The notes beneath the pieces were generated by a model, which searched no databases, was not told the DNA's origin, and saw only the letters and a program-made list of their open reading frames with translations. A DNA stretch of 5,072 bases from NCBI GenBank assembly GCA_012798155.1, contig JAAZNR010000262.1:1-5072 (forward strand). The letters are read 5' to 3'. A program made the translations under genes and the position numbers. Positions 1 to 5,072 of the stretch are shown here, piece after piece. This DNA is from Thermogutta sp. GTDB lineage: Bacteria > Planctomycetota > Planctomycetia > Pirellulales > Thermoguttaceae. Each line of letters opens with the position of its first letter. Position 1 is the stretch's first letter.

Positions 1-975
1 AAGCTGGAGCCTCTGGAAGCCACCCGGATCATGATCGACGTCCTGAGCGGTCTGGATTATGCGTATCGCCAGGGGCTGACGCACCGCGATCTCAAGCTCA
101 GCAACGTCTTGATCAGCAGTGAGGGTACCGCCAAGCTGGTCGACTTCGGCTTGGCGACAGTGGACGAGTACCTGGAGTCCATGCTCCCCGAGGTGCCGCC
201 GAACGCCCGAGCCGTCGATTACGCCGCCCTGGAGAAACTGACGGGCGTCAGCCGCAACGATCCGCGGAGCGACATCTTCTTTGCGGGCTGCATGTTTTAC
301 CACCTGCTCACGGGAACGGCTCCCCTGTCCGAGACCAAGGATCGGTTGAAACGGATGAATAAGAACCGATTTTACGAAATCCCCCCCATTCAAGAGCGGG
401 ACAAGACGGTTCCCCGGCTGTTGACGGGGATCATCAACAAGGCCATGTCCTTGGACGTCAATTATCGCTATCAAAATCCGGCTCAAATGCTGCTGGACCT
501 GAAGACCGCGGCGAGAAAGCTGGCTCAAGGGGAGGCCGATTCGGACCTGGAGACCCTGCACAACGGCGGGGCATCCAACGATTCGCAACCGACCGTGCTG
601 GTCGTCGAGTCGAATTATGAACTCCAGGAGTTGTTTCGAAACGGCCTGAAGAAAGTGGGCTTGCGCGTGCTGGTAGTGTCAGATCCGCAAAGGGCCCTGG
701 AACGCTGCCGGGACGGAGACTCGGCTCCGCATTGCGTCCTCTTGAGTGCCGCGGATTTGGGCGATGCCGCGCTGACCTGTTTCAACCAACTGGGCGACGA
801 CCCGCGGACGCATCTGTTGCCTGCGATCCTGTTGCTCGACGAACCGCAAAGGCATCTGGCCGCCATCGCCGTGCGGAGCGATCATCGCCGCGTCTTGCAG
901 ATGCCATTGACGATGAAGGCGTTGCGGACCGAGGTGTTGGAGTTGGTGAACATGCAAAAGGACTTCGCTCGCTGA
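1..975 (+). CDS. Ser/Thr protein kinase, C-terminal part, fused to a degenerate receiver domain (5'-truncated by window)
   Basis: The frame is open to base 1, so the N-lobe (glycine loop, ATP-binding Lys) is outside the window. The catalytic loop HRDLKLSN lies at 82-105, with catalytic Asp at 88, Lys at 94 and Asn at 103; DFG is at 142-150. The usual APE is replaced by a DYAALE-type sequence near 217-234, followed by the subdomain IX DPRSDIFFAGCMFYHLLTG stretch (about 262-315). The C-lobe ends near 525. After an acidic linker, 589-966 resembles a CheY-like receiver (VLVVESN, then alternating beta/alpha segments). Its phosphorylation chemistry is lost: one of the two acidic-pocket residues is Ser, the phosphoacceptor Asp is Ser (745), and the Lys before Pro is Met (901). 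The kinase should therefore be active, by its motifs, while the receiver probably serves in protein-protein contact. The substrate is unknown. It is likely cytoplasmic, since no membrane segment follows the kinase domain. Confidence 0.9.
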   Translation, partial: KLEPLEATRIMIDVLSGLDYAYRQGLTHRDLKLSNVLISSEGTAKLVDFGLATVDEYLESMLPEVPPNARAVDYAALEKLTGVSRNDPRSDIFFAGCMFYHLLTGTAPLSETKDRLKRMNKNRFYEIPPIQERDKTVPRLLTGIINKAMSLDVNYRYQNPAQMLLDLKTAARKLAQGEADSDLETLHNGGASNDSQPTVLVVESNYELQELFRNGLKKVGLRVLVVSDPQRALERCRDGDSAPHCVLLSAADLGDAALTCFNQLGDDPRTHLLPAILLLDEPQRHLAAIAVRSDHRRVLQMPLTMKALRTEVLELVNMQKDFAR

Positions 976-1050
976 TCGGGCTTGGGTAGCGGCGTCTGGG
1001 CCTTGGTCGCGGAGTCGCCCGGACCTCTCGAATCGGCCGAAGTCCCGTAT

Positions 1051-1094
1051 ACCCCAAGGACCCCCGCAGCCCCTTGAGCGGGGAATCGTGGGGT
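1051..1094 (+). terminator. Nested GC-rich hairpin after the kinase gene, possible terminator
   Basis: An inner stem CCCCGC (1062-1067) pairs with GCGGGG (1078-1083) around a 10-nt loop. An outer ACCCC (1051-1055) can pair with GGGGT (1090-1094). No T-run follows, so it is not a canonical intrinsic terminator. It lies 75-119 nt after the kinase stop codon, a reasonable place for transcript-end or transcript-stabilising structure. Confidence 0.25.
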
Positions 1095-1262
1095 TCCTGC
1101 GGATTTACTCCGAAAACCTCATGACAGCACATTACAGCGGCGTCCGGCCGAAGACAGGATAAGCCTGCCAGTGCCCCATTCTGAACGACGCCTCCGGCAT
1201 TCCGCGAGGGCTTTCCGCGGGTGAGGGATTCCGGGGACGCCCCAATCGCTCCGGCCTATTCA

Positions 1263-1291
1263 TTGCGAGACGCTCCCCACGCTGGTACGAT
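1263..1291 (+). promoter_or_regulatory. Possible sigma70-type promoter for tatC
   Basis: TTGCGA (1263-1268) and TACGAT (1286-1291) are separated by 17 bases. Each matches the -35/-10 consensus at 4 of 6 positions. The pair sits about 70 bases before the tatC start. The spacing is ideal but the matches are modest, and GC-rich intergenic DNA gives such pairs by chance. Confidence 0.3.
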
Positions 1292-1360
1292 GGAAGGTTC
1301 AAGCGTTTTGCCAGTCGGCTTACCAAAAACTGCGTCCCGCCCGGGTTTTCCATATCGCCT

Positions 1361-2818
1361 ATGATCCGCCTACTCCCGCCGCCGAAATCCGACGAAGATC
1401 TCTTTCGCGAAACTACGATGACCTTCGGGGAACACCTGGAGGAGTTGCGGAAGTGCCTTTTTCGGGCCATCGTCGGCTTGGCCGTCGGTTTTGTGATCGG
1501 GCTGTTTTTGGGGAACCATGTGGTCAAATTGATCCAAGACCCCTTGGAAAAGGCCCTGACCAAGCATTACGTCAAGCTTTCCCAAAACGACGTAGCCAAG
1601 CGTTTGGCAGGCATGGCTACGGAAGGGCGGCAGACGGCCTACTCGCCCGACGGAGCAGCCGAATTCATTGCCGCGCAACAAATGCTCGTGGATGAGTACT
1701 GGATCTCTCCCCGCGAGGTCTTGATGCAGGTTCCCGTCGGCCTGCGCCAAATTCGTGAGCGCCGAGAGGAAAGCCTCGAACGGGTGGCTGCAATCCACGC
1801 CAAGCTTCAGCAGGCGGCCGGCGAAAAAAGGGGTGAAAAGCTCACCGAAGAAGAAAGGGCTTTCCTCCTGCAACTAGGTCCGCAATTCACGGCGGGTCAT
1901 GAAGCCAACGCGGCGCAGGATGCGGCGACTCCCAGTGATTCGCCGGCCCTCCCAAATTCGCCGCAATTGCATGCGGCCCTGGATCGGCTTGCCCCAAAGG
2001 ATGGGGAGACCGTCGTCGATGGCGAGACGTGCGGCGTCCTGGCCAAGGCCCTCGGCTCGATGGAGTCCTCTTTGCGACGGTCGTTGGATCATCTGAACGC
2101 CCTCATCCGGTCCTACGATCTGACGGCGGAGGCGGCGGGGAAACCGCTCGACGGGCGAGTGGACAACCGAGAGTTGATCCATATCTTCGCCTGGCGCCCC
2201 GCCAAAAATGATTCCCGCGTACGAGCCAAGAGCCTCGGTGCCCACGAGGCATTTTCCATTTACATCAAGGCGTCCCTCTTGGTCGGAGCCATTCTTTCCG
2301 CCCCGTGGGTGTTCCTGCAAATCTGGTCGTTCGTGGCCGGCGGCCTATACCGGCATGAACGCAAGTTCGTGTACACGTTTTTGCCCTTCAGCCTGGCACT
2401 ATTCTTTGCCGGCGCCGCCATGGCATTTCTGTACGTCTTCGAGCCGGTACTCACATTTCTGTTCCAGTTCAACGAGTGGATGGGAATTCAACTCGAACCG
2501 CGAATCAGTGATTGGCTTTCCTTCGTGCTGATCCTGCCGCTCGGGTTCGGGATCGGATTCCAATTGCCGCTGGTCATGCTGTTCTTGGAAAGGATCGGGA
2601 TATTTACCGTCAAGGACTATCTGTCGCAGTGGAAAATGGCGATCTTGGTGATCTTCGTGGTGTCGGCCATCTTGACGCCCCCCGATCCCTCGAGTCAATT
2701 GCTGATGGCGGTGCCGTTGTGCCTTCTCTATTTCGGGGGCATTCTGCTGTGCAAGTTTCTCCCGCGAAACCGCAGCGGGTTCAGCGACGGAACCGATGGC
2801 GCGGCCTCGACCTTGTGA
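1361..2818 (+). CDS. tatC: Sec-independent protein translocase subunit TatC with a large periplasmic insertion
   Basis: TatC is the multi-spanning inner-membrane receptor of the twin-arginine translocase; with TatB/TatA it binds RR signal peptides and exports folded proteins. The N-terminal cytoplasmic signature FGEHLEELR is at residues 22-30. TM1 is about 33-52 and the conserved DPL is at 60-62. TM2 is about 297-325 (APWVFLQIWSFVAGGLYRHER, with E333 at the position of E. coli E103), TM3 about 338-362, TM4 about 384-409, TM5 about 424-441 and TM6 about 446-466, with LTPPDPSSQ at 438-446. Usual length is near 250 residues; here it is 485, because residues about 70-285 form a charged, mostly helical insertion in the first periplasmic loop, including a coiled-coil-prone stretch near 127-170. 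The TM4 residue equivalent to E. coli E170 is Gln (401). Start: ATG 1361 keeps a charged leader (KSDEDLFRETTM) before the signature; ATG 1418 is an alternative, and neither has a clear ribosome-binding site. No tatA/tatB gene is in the window. Confidence 0.95.
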   Translation: MIRLLPPPKSDEDLFRETTMTFGEHLEELRKCLFRAIVGLAVGFVIGLFLGNHVVKLIQDPLEKALTKHYVKLSQNDVAKRLAGMATEGRQTAYSPDGAAEFIAAQQMLVDEYWISPREVLMQVPVGLRQIRERREESLERVAAIHAKLQQAAGEKRGEKLTEEERAFLLQLGPQFTAGHEANAAQDAATPSDSPALPNSPQLHAALDRLAPKDGETVVDGETCGVLAKALGSMESSLRRSLDHLNALIRSYDLTAEAAGKPLDGRVDNRELIHIFAWRPAKNDSRVRAKSLGAHEAFSIYIKASLLVGAILSAPWVFLQIWSFVAGGLYRHERKFVYTFLPFSLALFFAGAAMAFLYVFEPVLTFLFQFNEWMGIQLEPRISDWLSFVLILPLGFGIGFQLPLVMLFLERIGIFTVKDYLSQWKMAILVIFVVSAILTPPDPSSQLLMAVPLCLLYFGGILLCKFLPRNRSGFSDGTDGAASTL

Positions 2819-2846
2819 GTAGCCGAAACCGCCCTGGATAAGGTGC

Positions 2847-2866
2847 CCTGGGACAGTATTCTCAGG
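2847..2866 (+). terminator. Short hairpin after tatC, weak terminator candidate
   Basis: CCTGGGA (2847-2853) pairs with TCTCAGG (2860-2866) around the six-base loop CAGTAT, giving a 7-bp stem with one G-U pair, 28 bases after the tatC stop. No T-run follows, so factor-independent termination is doubtful. Confidence 0.22.
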
Positions 2867-2945
2867 TCCGCTGTGGCACAGTATGCAGGGCGTTTTGCAG
2901 TTTGCGCGTACCGGCTATTCTTCTTATGTTTCCTCGCTTGTCCAG

Positions 2946-2976
2946 TTGCCGGCAAACTCCGGCAATCTCGCATAAT
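2946..2976 (+). promoter_or_regulatory. Possible promoter for the zinc-ribbon gene
   Basis: CATAAT (2971-2976) matches the -10 consensus at 5 of 6 positions and lies 51 bases before the start codon at 3028. The best upstream partner is TTGCCG (2946-2951; 4 of 6), but the 19-base spacer is longer than ideal. The 209-base gap after tatC makes a separate promoter plausible. Confidence 0.3.
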
Positions 2977-3027
2977 CGGCAAGTTCGCTGAAGCCGTCAA
3001 GGTTGGCTGGTCGATAACCTAAACACT

Positions 3028-3798
3028 ATGTGGTGCGACCGTTGCCAACGAGACGTTCCGATCCTGCGTCAGCCCGACGGCGGCCTTCTATGCCCCCAAT
3101 GCGGGTCGCGTTGCTTTTCGGCCGATTCCTCGGATTGCGGGACCCAGCGCGAAGCCCCCCACGCTTCGGTGGGCGATCCCAACCTTGCCTTGGGGCAAGC
3201 CGGCCGTGTGCGGTCCGCACCGGACGATCCGAGACCCAGCTCGGCACCGGAGGGTCCGACAGCCGGCGAGGCGGATTCACCTTCAATTTCCAGCCAAGGT
3301 ACATGGTGGAACCTGGAGGCTCGATTACGCGACCTGCGATTTGCCCTGGACAGCGCATTGCCGCCGGAACTGGACAGTGCATTGCCCCTGGAAGATATCT
3401 CGGGCGGGAACACCACGCGGAAGGCCCGGCCGGATCGCGCCCACGACCATATCGCCGCGGTACATTGGGCACGGCACGGGAGGAGGCGTGCCGTCGATGG
3501 GCCGGACGATCGCCGGGAGAACGCGGAATCGGCCGCGGTCTTATGGGTCGCGCTCGCGTTGGGCCTCACGAGCTTCGTTTGCGGCAGTATCCTTCTGGGA
3601 TGGTCGCTCGTTCTGAAGACGGCCGTTCTCGGCTTCTACGGCGTGCCCATGAGTGCGGTCGGCCTGGCCTTCCTGCTTGTTGCGGCAATTTTCCGCGGAC
3701 GAACGGAACCGCGAATCTCACGCGATTACAGAAAACGACTTCCGCACCGAAATCTCTCGCAACGCAGGCACGGAAGACGGAGCCAGGCCGGCCGTTGA
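3028..3798 (+). CDS. Zinc-ribbon protein with two C-terminal membrane segments, function unknown
   Basis: The 256-residue product begins MWCDRC and has a CxxC...CxxC pair (C3/C6 and C22/C25), a compact zinc ribbon at the extreme N-terminus. This fixes the start at ATG 3028, although no Shine-Dalgarno site is seen. Residues about 35-90 are Ser/Pro/Gly-rich and probably disordered. Residues 93-108 (WWNLEARLRDLRFALD) form an amphipathic helix. Two hydrophobic segments, about 168-195 and 202-223, form a probable hairpin in the membrane. The last 33 residues are strongly basic (many Arg/His) and look unlike a normal domain. From memory, planctomycetes carry related proteins (MWC zinc ribbon, helix, two TM segments) that continue into a C-terminal helical segment; here a similar tail seems to lie in another frame (see findings). 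The gene converges on the TPR gene, with 97 bases between stop codons. No enzymatic role can be assigned. Confidence 0.8.
   Translation: MWCDRCQRDVPILRQPDGGLLCPQCGSRCFSADSSDCGTQREAPHASVGDPNLALGQAGRVRSAPDDPRPSSAPEGPTAGEADSPSISSQGTWWNLEARLRDLRFALDSALPPELDSALPLEDISGGNTTRKARPDRAHDHIAAVHWARHGRRRAVDGPDDRRENAESAAVLWVALALGLTSFVCGSILLGWSLVLKTAVLGFYGVPMSAVGLAFLLVAAIFRGRTEPRISRDYRKRLPHRNLSQRRHGRRSQAGR
3346..3386 (+). repeat. Two-copy 24-bp tandem repeat inside the zinc-ribbon gene
   Basis: A 17-bp core, CTGGACAGYGCATTGCC, occurs at 3346-3362 and 3370-3386 with one mismatch (C at 3354, T at 3378). The 24-base period equals eight codons, so the protein reads LDSALPPE then LDSALPLE in the linker after the amphipathic helix. 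An in-frame local duplication is the simplest explanation. Confidence 0.7.
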
Positions 3799-3866
3799 AT
3801 ACCCGGTCGGGGTCCCTTGGGGCGGATGCCGCGGTGTTTGCCCGCGATCTCAAGCAGTTTTACGAG

Positions 3867-3915
3867 TTCACGGACCGCCTTCGAGGATTGGAATTTCACG
3901 GACCGCCTTCGAGGA
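3867..3915. repeat. 21-bp perfect direct repeat at the convergent gene junction
   Basis: An identical 21-mer beginning TTCACGGACC and ending TTCGAGGA occurs at 3867-3887 and 3895-3915, with a 7-base spacer (TTGGAAT), so the period is 28. The right copy contains the last codons and stop (3896-3898) of the minus-strand TPR gene; the left copy lies just beyond that stop. Because 28 is not a multiple of three, the copies are in different frames. It looks like a local tandem duplication of the gene end. Confidence 0.9.
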
Positions 3916-4963
3916 ATAGCCGGATGTGCCGATCGGCCCCTGCCATCAACGGTGCCGCTTGAGCAAAGAAGGTCTGCGCTTCGTCGGCTCGGTTATCGAA
4001 GTGGAGCATGACGCCCAATAAGAACAGCAAATCCCCATTTTGCGGCGCTTGCTGGACGGCCTCCGCGAGTCGGGCGATGTGCTCACGCTTGGCGGCTTCG
4101 TCGTTGCCGTACAAGTTGTCCAGCCGGAACGGCCCCTTCGGCCAATCGGGATGCAGCTCCAGACCGGTTTTCACGGCGCGCGCGGCCGGCTCGTAGGCAC
4201 CAAAGGCCGTTAGCGCAAAGACTTGGCGAAAGTAAGCCTCCGCGAGGCGCGGTACCGCTTTCGCGGCGCTGCGATATTGCCCGTATGCTTCGCGGTATTT
4301 GCCCTCTGCGAAAAGCCGATCTCCATTTTTCAAGAAGCGCCATGCGGTTTGCAACATTCTGTCATTGCCGGCATTGCGGTCGTTGGGAACAAGACCGTTT
4401 TCGCCCCCATTTCGCCCAGGCACCATGCGGCCGGGGCCTTGGGGATCCGGATTGCGAGGGACCCGCGGATTCCGTTGCGGTACCGGTCCAACGGGTCGGC
4501 CGGGCAAGGGAAAGGTCGTGATGAGGGGCACGGCCTGCCACTGGTAAAAGGTGTATGGTACAACTCCTGCGCTGCAATAACCGCCTGAGCCGCTACCGGC
4601 ATCCCATCGCCACATCCAGACGGTCTGTTGCCGATAGTACAGCGCGTACGGCACGGGACCCGGCACGACGGTCGAGTAGGAAAAGGTGCGTGGGACGGCG
4701 AGCGGCGGCACCACGTAGATGGGGGTGACGGATCGCCCGTGATGCGAACATGAGCTGCGGCCGGCGCGGTAATCTCGCTCGGAACGGTCCTCGGCCTGAG
4801 CCAAGACCTGCGGGCTTGCCCACCGATCGGGGAATCCATGCAGCACGACTGCGGAGCATATCAGCGCGATGCCGATGGGGAGGGCACGCTTTTCCGAACT
4901 ACTCCGCCCTACCTCTCTTTGTCGCGATGGGAGCGGTCCGGCAACCAATTGGTACCCGTGCAT
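3896..4963 (-). CDS. Exported or membrane-anchored TPR-repeat protein with aromatic/proline-rich N-terminal region
   Basis: The 355-residue product has a long basic N-region (1-26), a hydrophobic stretch at 27-44 (ALPIGIALICSAVVLHGF) and an AQA (55-57) that could be a signal peptidase site, so it is probably secreted or anchored; no twin-arginine motif is seen. Residues about 80-200 are low-complexity, rich in Tyr, Trp, Pro, Val and later Gly/Asn/Arg. Residues 206-341 form TPR-like helical repeats: about 206-238 (GDRLFAEGKYREAYGQYRSAAKAVP), about 240-272 (AEAYFRQVFALTAFGAYEPAARAVKTGLELHP) and about 308-341 (NGDLLFLLGVMLHFDNRADEAQTFFAQAAPL), with a linker containing RLDNLYG between the second and third. 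TPRs usually act as protein-binding scaffolds; the partner is unknown. The start is set by a strong Shine-Dalgarno site 7 bases upstream. The gene converges on the zinc-ribbon gene, and its last codons and stop lie in the 21-bp repeat. Confidence 0.85.
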   Translation of the reverse strand: MHGYQLVAGPLPSRQREVGRSSSEKRALPIGIALICSAVVLHGFPDRWASPQVLAQAEDRSERDYRAGRSSCSHHGRSVTPIYVVPPLAVPRTFSYSTVVPGPVPYALYYRQQTVWMWRWDAGSGSGGYCSAGVVPYTFYQWQAVPLITTFPLPGRPVGPVPQRNPRVPRNPDPQGPGRMVPGRNGGENGLVPNDRNAGNDRMLQTAWRFLKNGDRLFAEGKYREAYGQYRSAAKAVPRLAEAYFRQVFALTAFGAYEPAARAVKTGLELHPDWPKGPFRLDNLYGNDEAAKREHIARLAEAVQQAPQNGDLLFLLGVMLHFDNRADEAQTFFAQAAPLMAGADRHIRLFLEGGP

Positions 4964-4970
4964 AAAAGCC

Positions 4971-4976
4971 CCTCCT
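4971..4976 (-). promoter_or_regulatory. Strong Shine-Dalgarno site of the TPR gene
   Basis: On the minus strand AGGAGG (4976 to 4971) lies 7 bases before the ATG at 4963-4961. It decides the start codon, and it is the only consensus ribosome-binding site in the window; the two complete plus-strand genes have none. Confidence 0.85.
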
Positions 4977-4978
4977 AT

Positions 4979-5000
4979 TCATGACGGAACCCAGTCATGA
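4979..5000 (-). promoter_or_regulatory. Inverted repeat upstream of the TPR gene, operator-like or 5'-UTR hairpin
   Basis: TCATGAC (4979-4985) and GTCATGA (4994-5000) are perfect 7-base inverted copies separated by 8 bases. Each arm contains the self-complementary hexamer TCATGA, and the two hexamers are 16 bases apart. The element ends two bases upstream of the Shine-Dalgarno site, so it could be a regulator-binding site or, in RNA, a hairpin next to the ribosome-binding site. I saw no convincing -35/-10 pair on the minus strand between 5001 and 5072. Confidence 0.5.
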
Positions 5001-5072
5001 GGCACGGCCGCATCGCAATGGGTATTCGCTCAGAGAGGCCGATTCTTTGTCGCGTCGATTTCCCAGTCGCGT

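Larger units (their letters stand above)
976..1360. other. Intergenic stretch between the kinase gene and tatC, no gene seen
   Basis: No plus-strand frame gives a convincing protein. The minus-strand open frames that cross it are rich in Arg, Pro and Ser and run into the neighbouring genes, as GC-rich shadow frames do. It holds a nested GC-rich hairpin at 1051-1094 and a promoter-like pair at 1263-1291, both listed separately. Three copies of a TTCCGSG-type heptamer occur at 1200-1206, 1213-1219 and 1229-1235, but the spacing is irregular and I attach no function to them. No tRNA fold was recognised. Confidence 0.6.

Noticed and set aside
1200..1235. Three TTCCGSG-type heptamers upstream of tatC
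   Set aside because: Spacing is irregular and the motif is short and GC-rich, so chance is likely.
1132..1563. Minus-strand open frame of 143 residues across the tatC upstream region
   Set aside because: It overlaps the start of tatC antisense, has no recognisable motif and has shadow-frame composition.
1874..2320. Antisense open frame of 148 residues inside the TatC insertion
   Set aside because: The plus strand clearly encodes TatC through this stretch; the antisense frame has no motif.
3026..3472. Minus-strand open frames over the zinc-ribbon gene
   Set aside because: Arg/Pro/Gly-rich shadows of a GC-rich gene, with no domain features.
3830..3846. Hairpin CGCGG/CCGCG between the convergent genes as a shared terminator
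   Set aside because: The stem is only 5 bp and no T-run follows on either strand.
3030..3962. 310-residue plus-strand open frame overlapping the zinc-ribbon gene
   Set aside because: Most of it is rich in Arg, Pro and Ser with no motif and overlaps a frame with a zinc ribbon and membrane segments. Only its last part (after about 3700) may be genuine, as the shifted tail of that gene.
4870..4963. Twin-arginine signal in the TPR protein, which would make it a substrate of the neighbouring TatC
   Set aside because: The basic N-region has single Arg/Lys residues but no RR motif before the hydrophobic segment.

Overview
The window looks like a chromosomal segment of a planctomycete, most likely Pirellulales-like. 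This rests on GC-rich coding DNA, genes mostly without clear Shine-Dalgarno sites, and three gene families I associate with that phylum: a Ser/Thr kinase with an unusual activation segment, a TatC enlarged by a big insertion, and a zinc-ribbon plus two-helix membrane protein. The taxonomic call comes from recognising families, not from a database search.

Layout. Bases 1-975 (+) hold the C-terminal part of a Ser/Thr protein kinase fused to a degenerate response-regulator receiver domain; its N-lobe lies outside the window. Bases 976-1360 carry no convincing gene, only a GC-rich nested hairpin and a weak promoter-like pair. Bases 1361-2818 (+) encode a 485-residue TatC, about twice the usual length because of roughly 215 extra residues in the first periplasmic loop. 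A 209-base gap with a weak hairpin and a possible -10 box precedes a zinc-ribbon/transmembrane protein of unknown function (3028-3798, +). This gene converges on a secreted or anchored TPR protein (3896-4963, -), which has the only strong Shine-Dalgarno site in the window and an inverted repeat just upstream of it.

The gaps of 385 and 209 bases argue against a tight operon for the three plus-strand genes. A common theme is the cell envelope (Tat export, membrane zinc-ribbon protein, exported TPR protein), but no direct functional link is visible. The TPR protein's N-terminus has no twin-arginine motif, so it is not an obvious Tat substrate.

The points most worth checking are the kinase-pseudoreceiver fusion, the TatC periplasmic insertion, a possible frameshift that removes the normal C-terminus of the zinc-ribbon protein, and a 21-bp tandem duplication over the ends of the two convergent genes. 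I found no mobile element, CRISPR array, tRNA or rRNA, and no clear sign of an undescribed multi-gene system.
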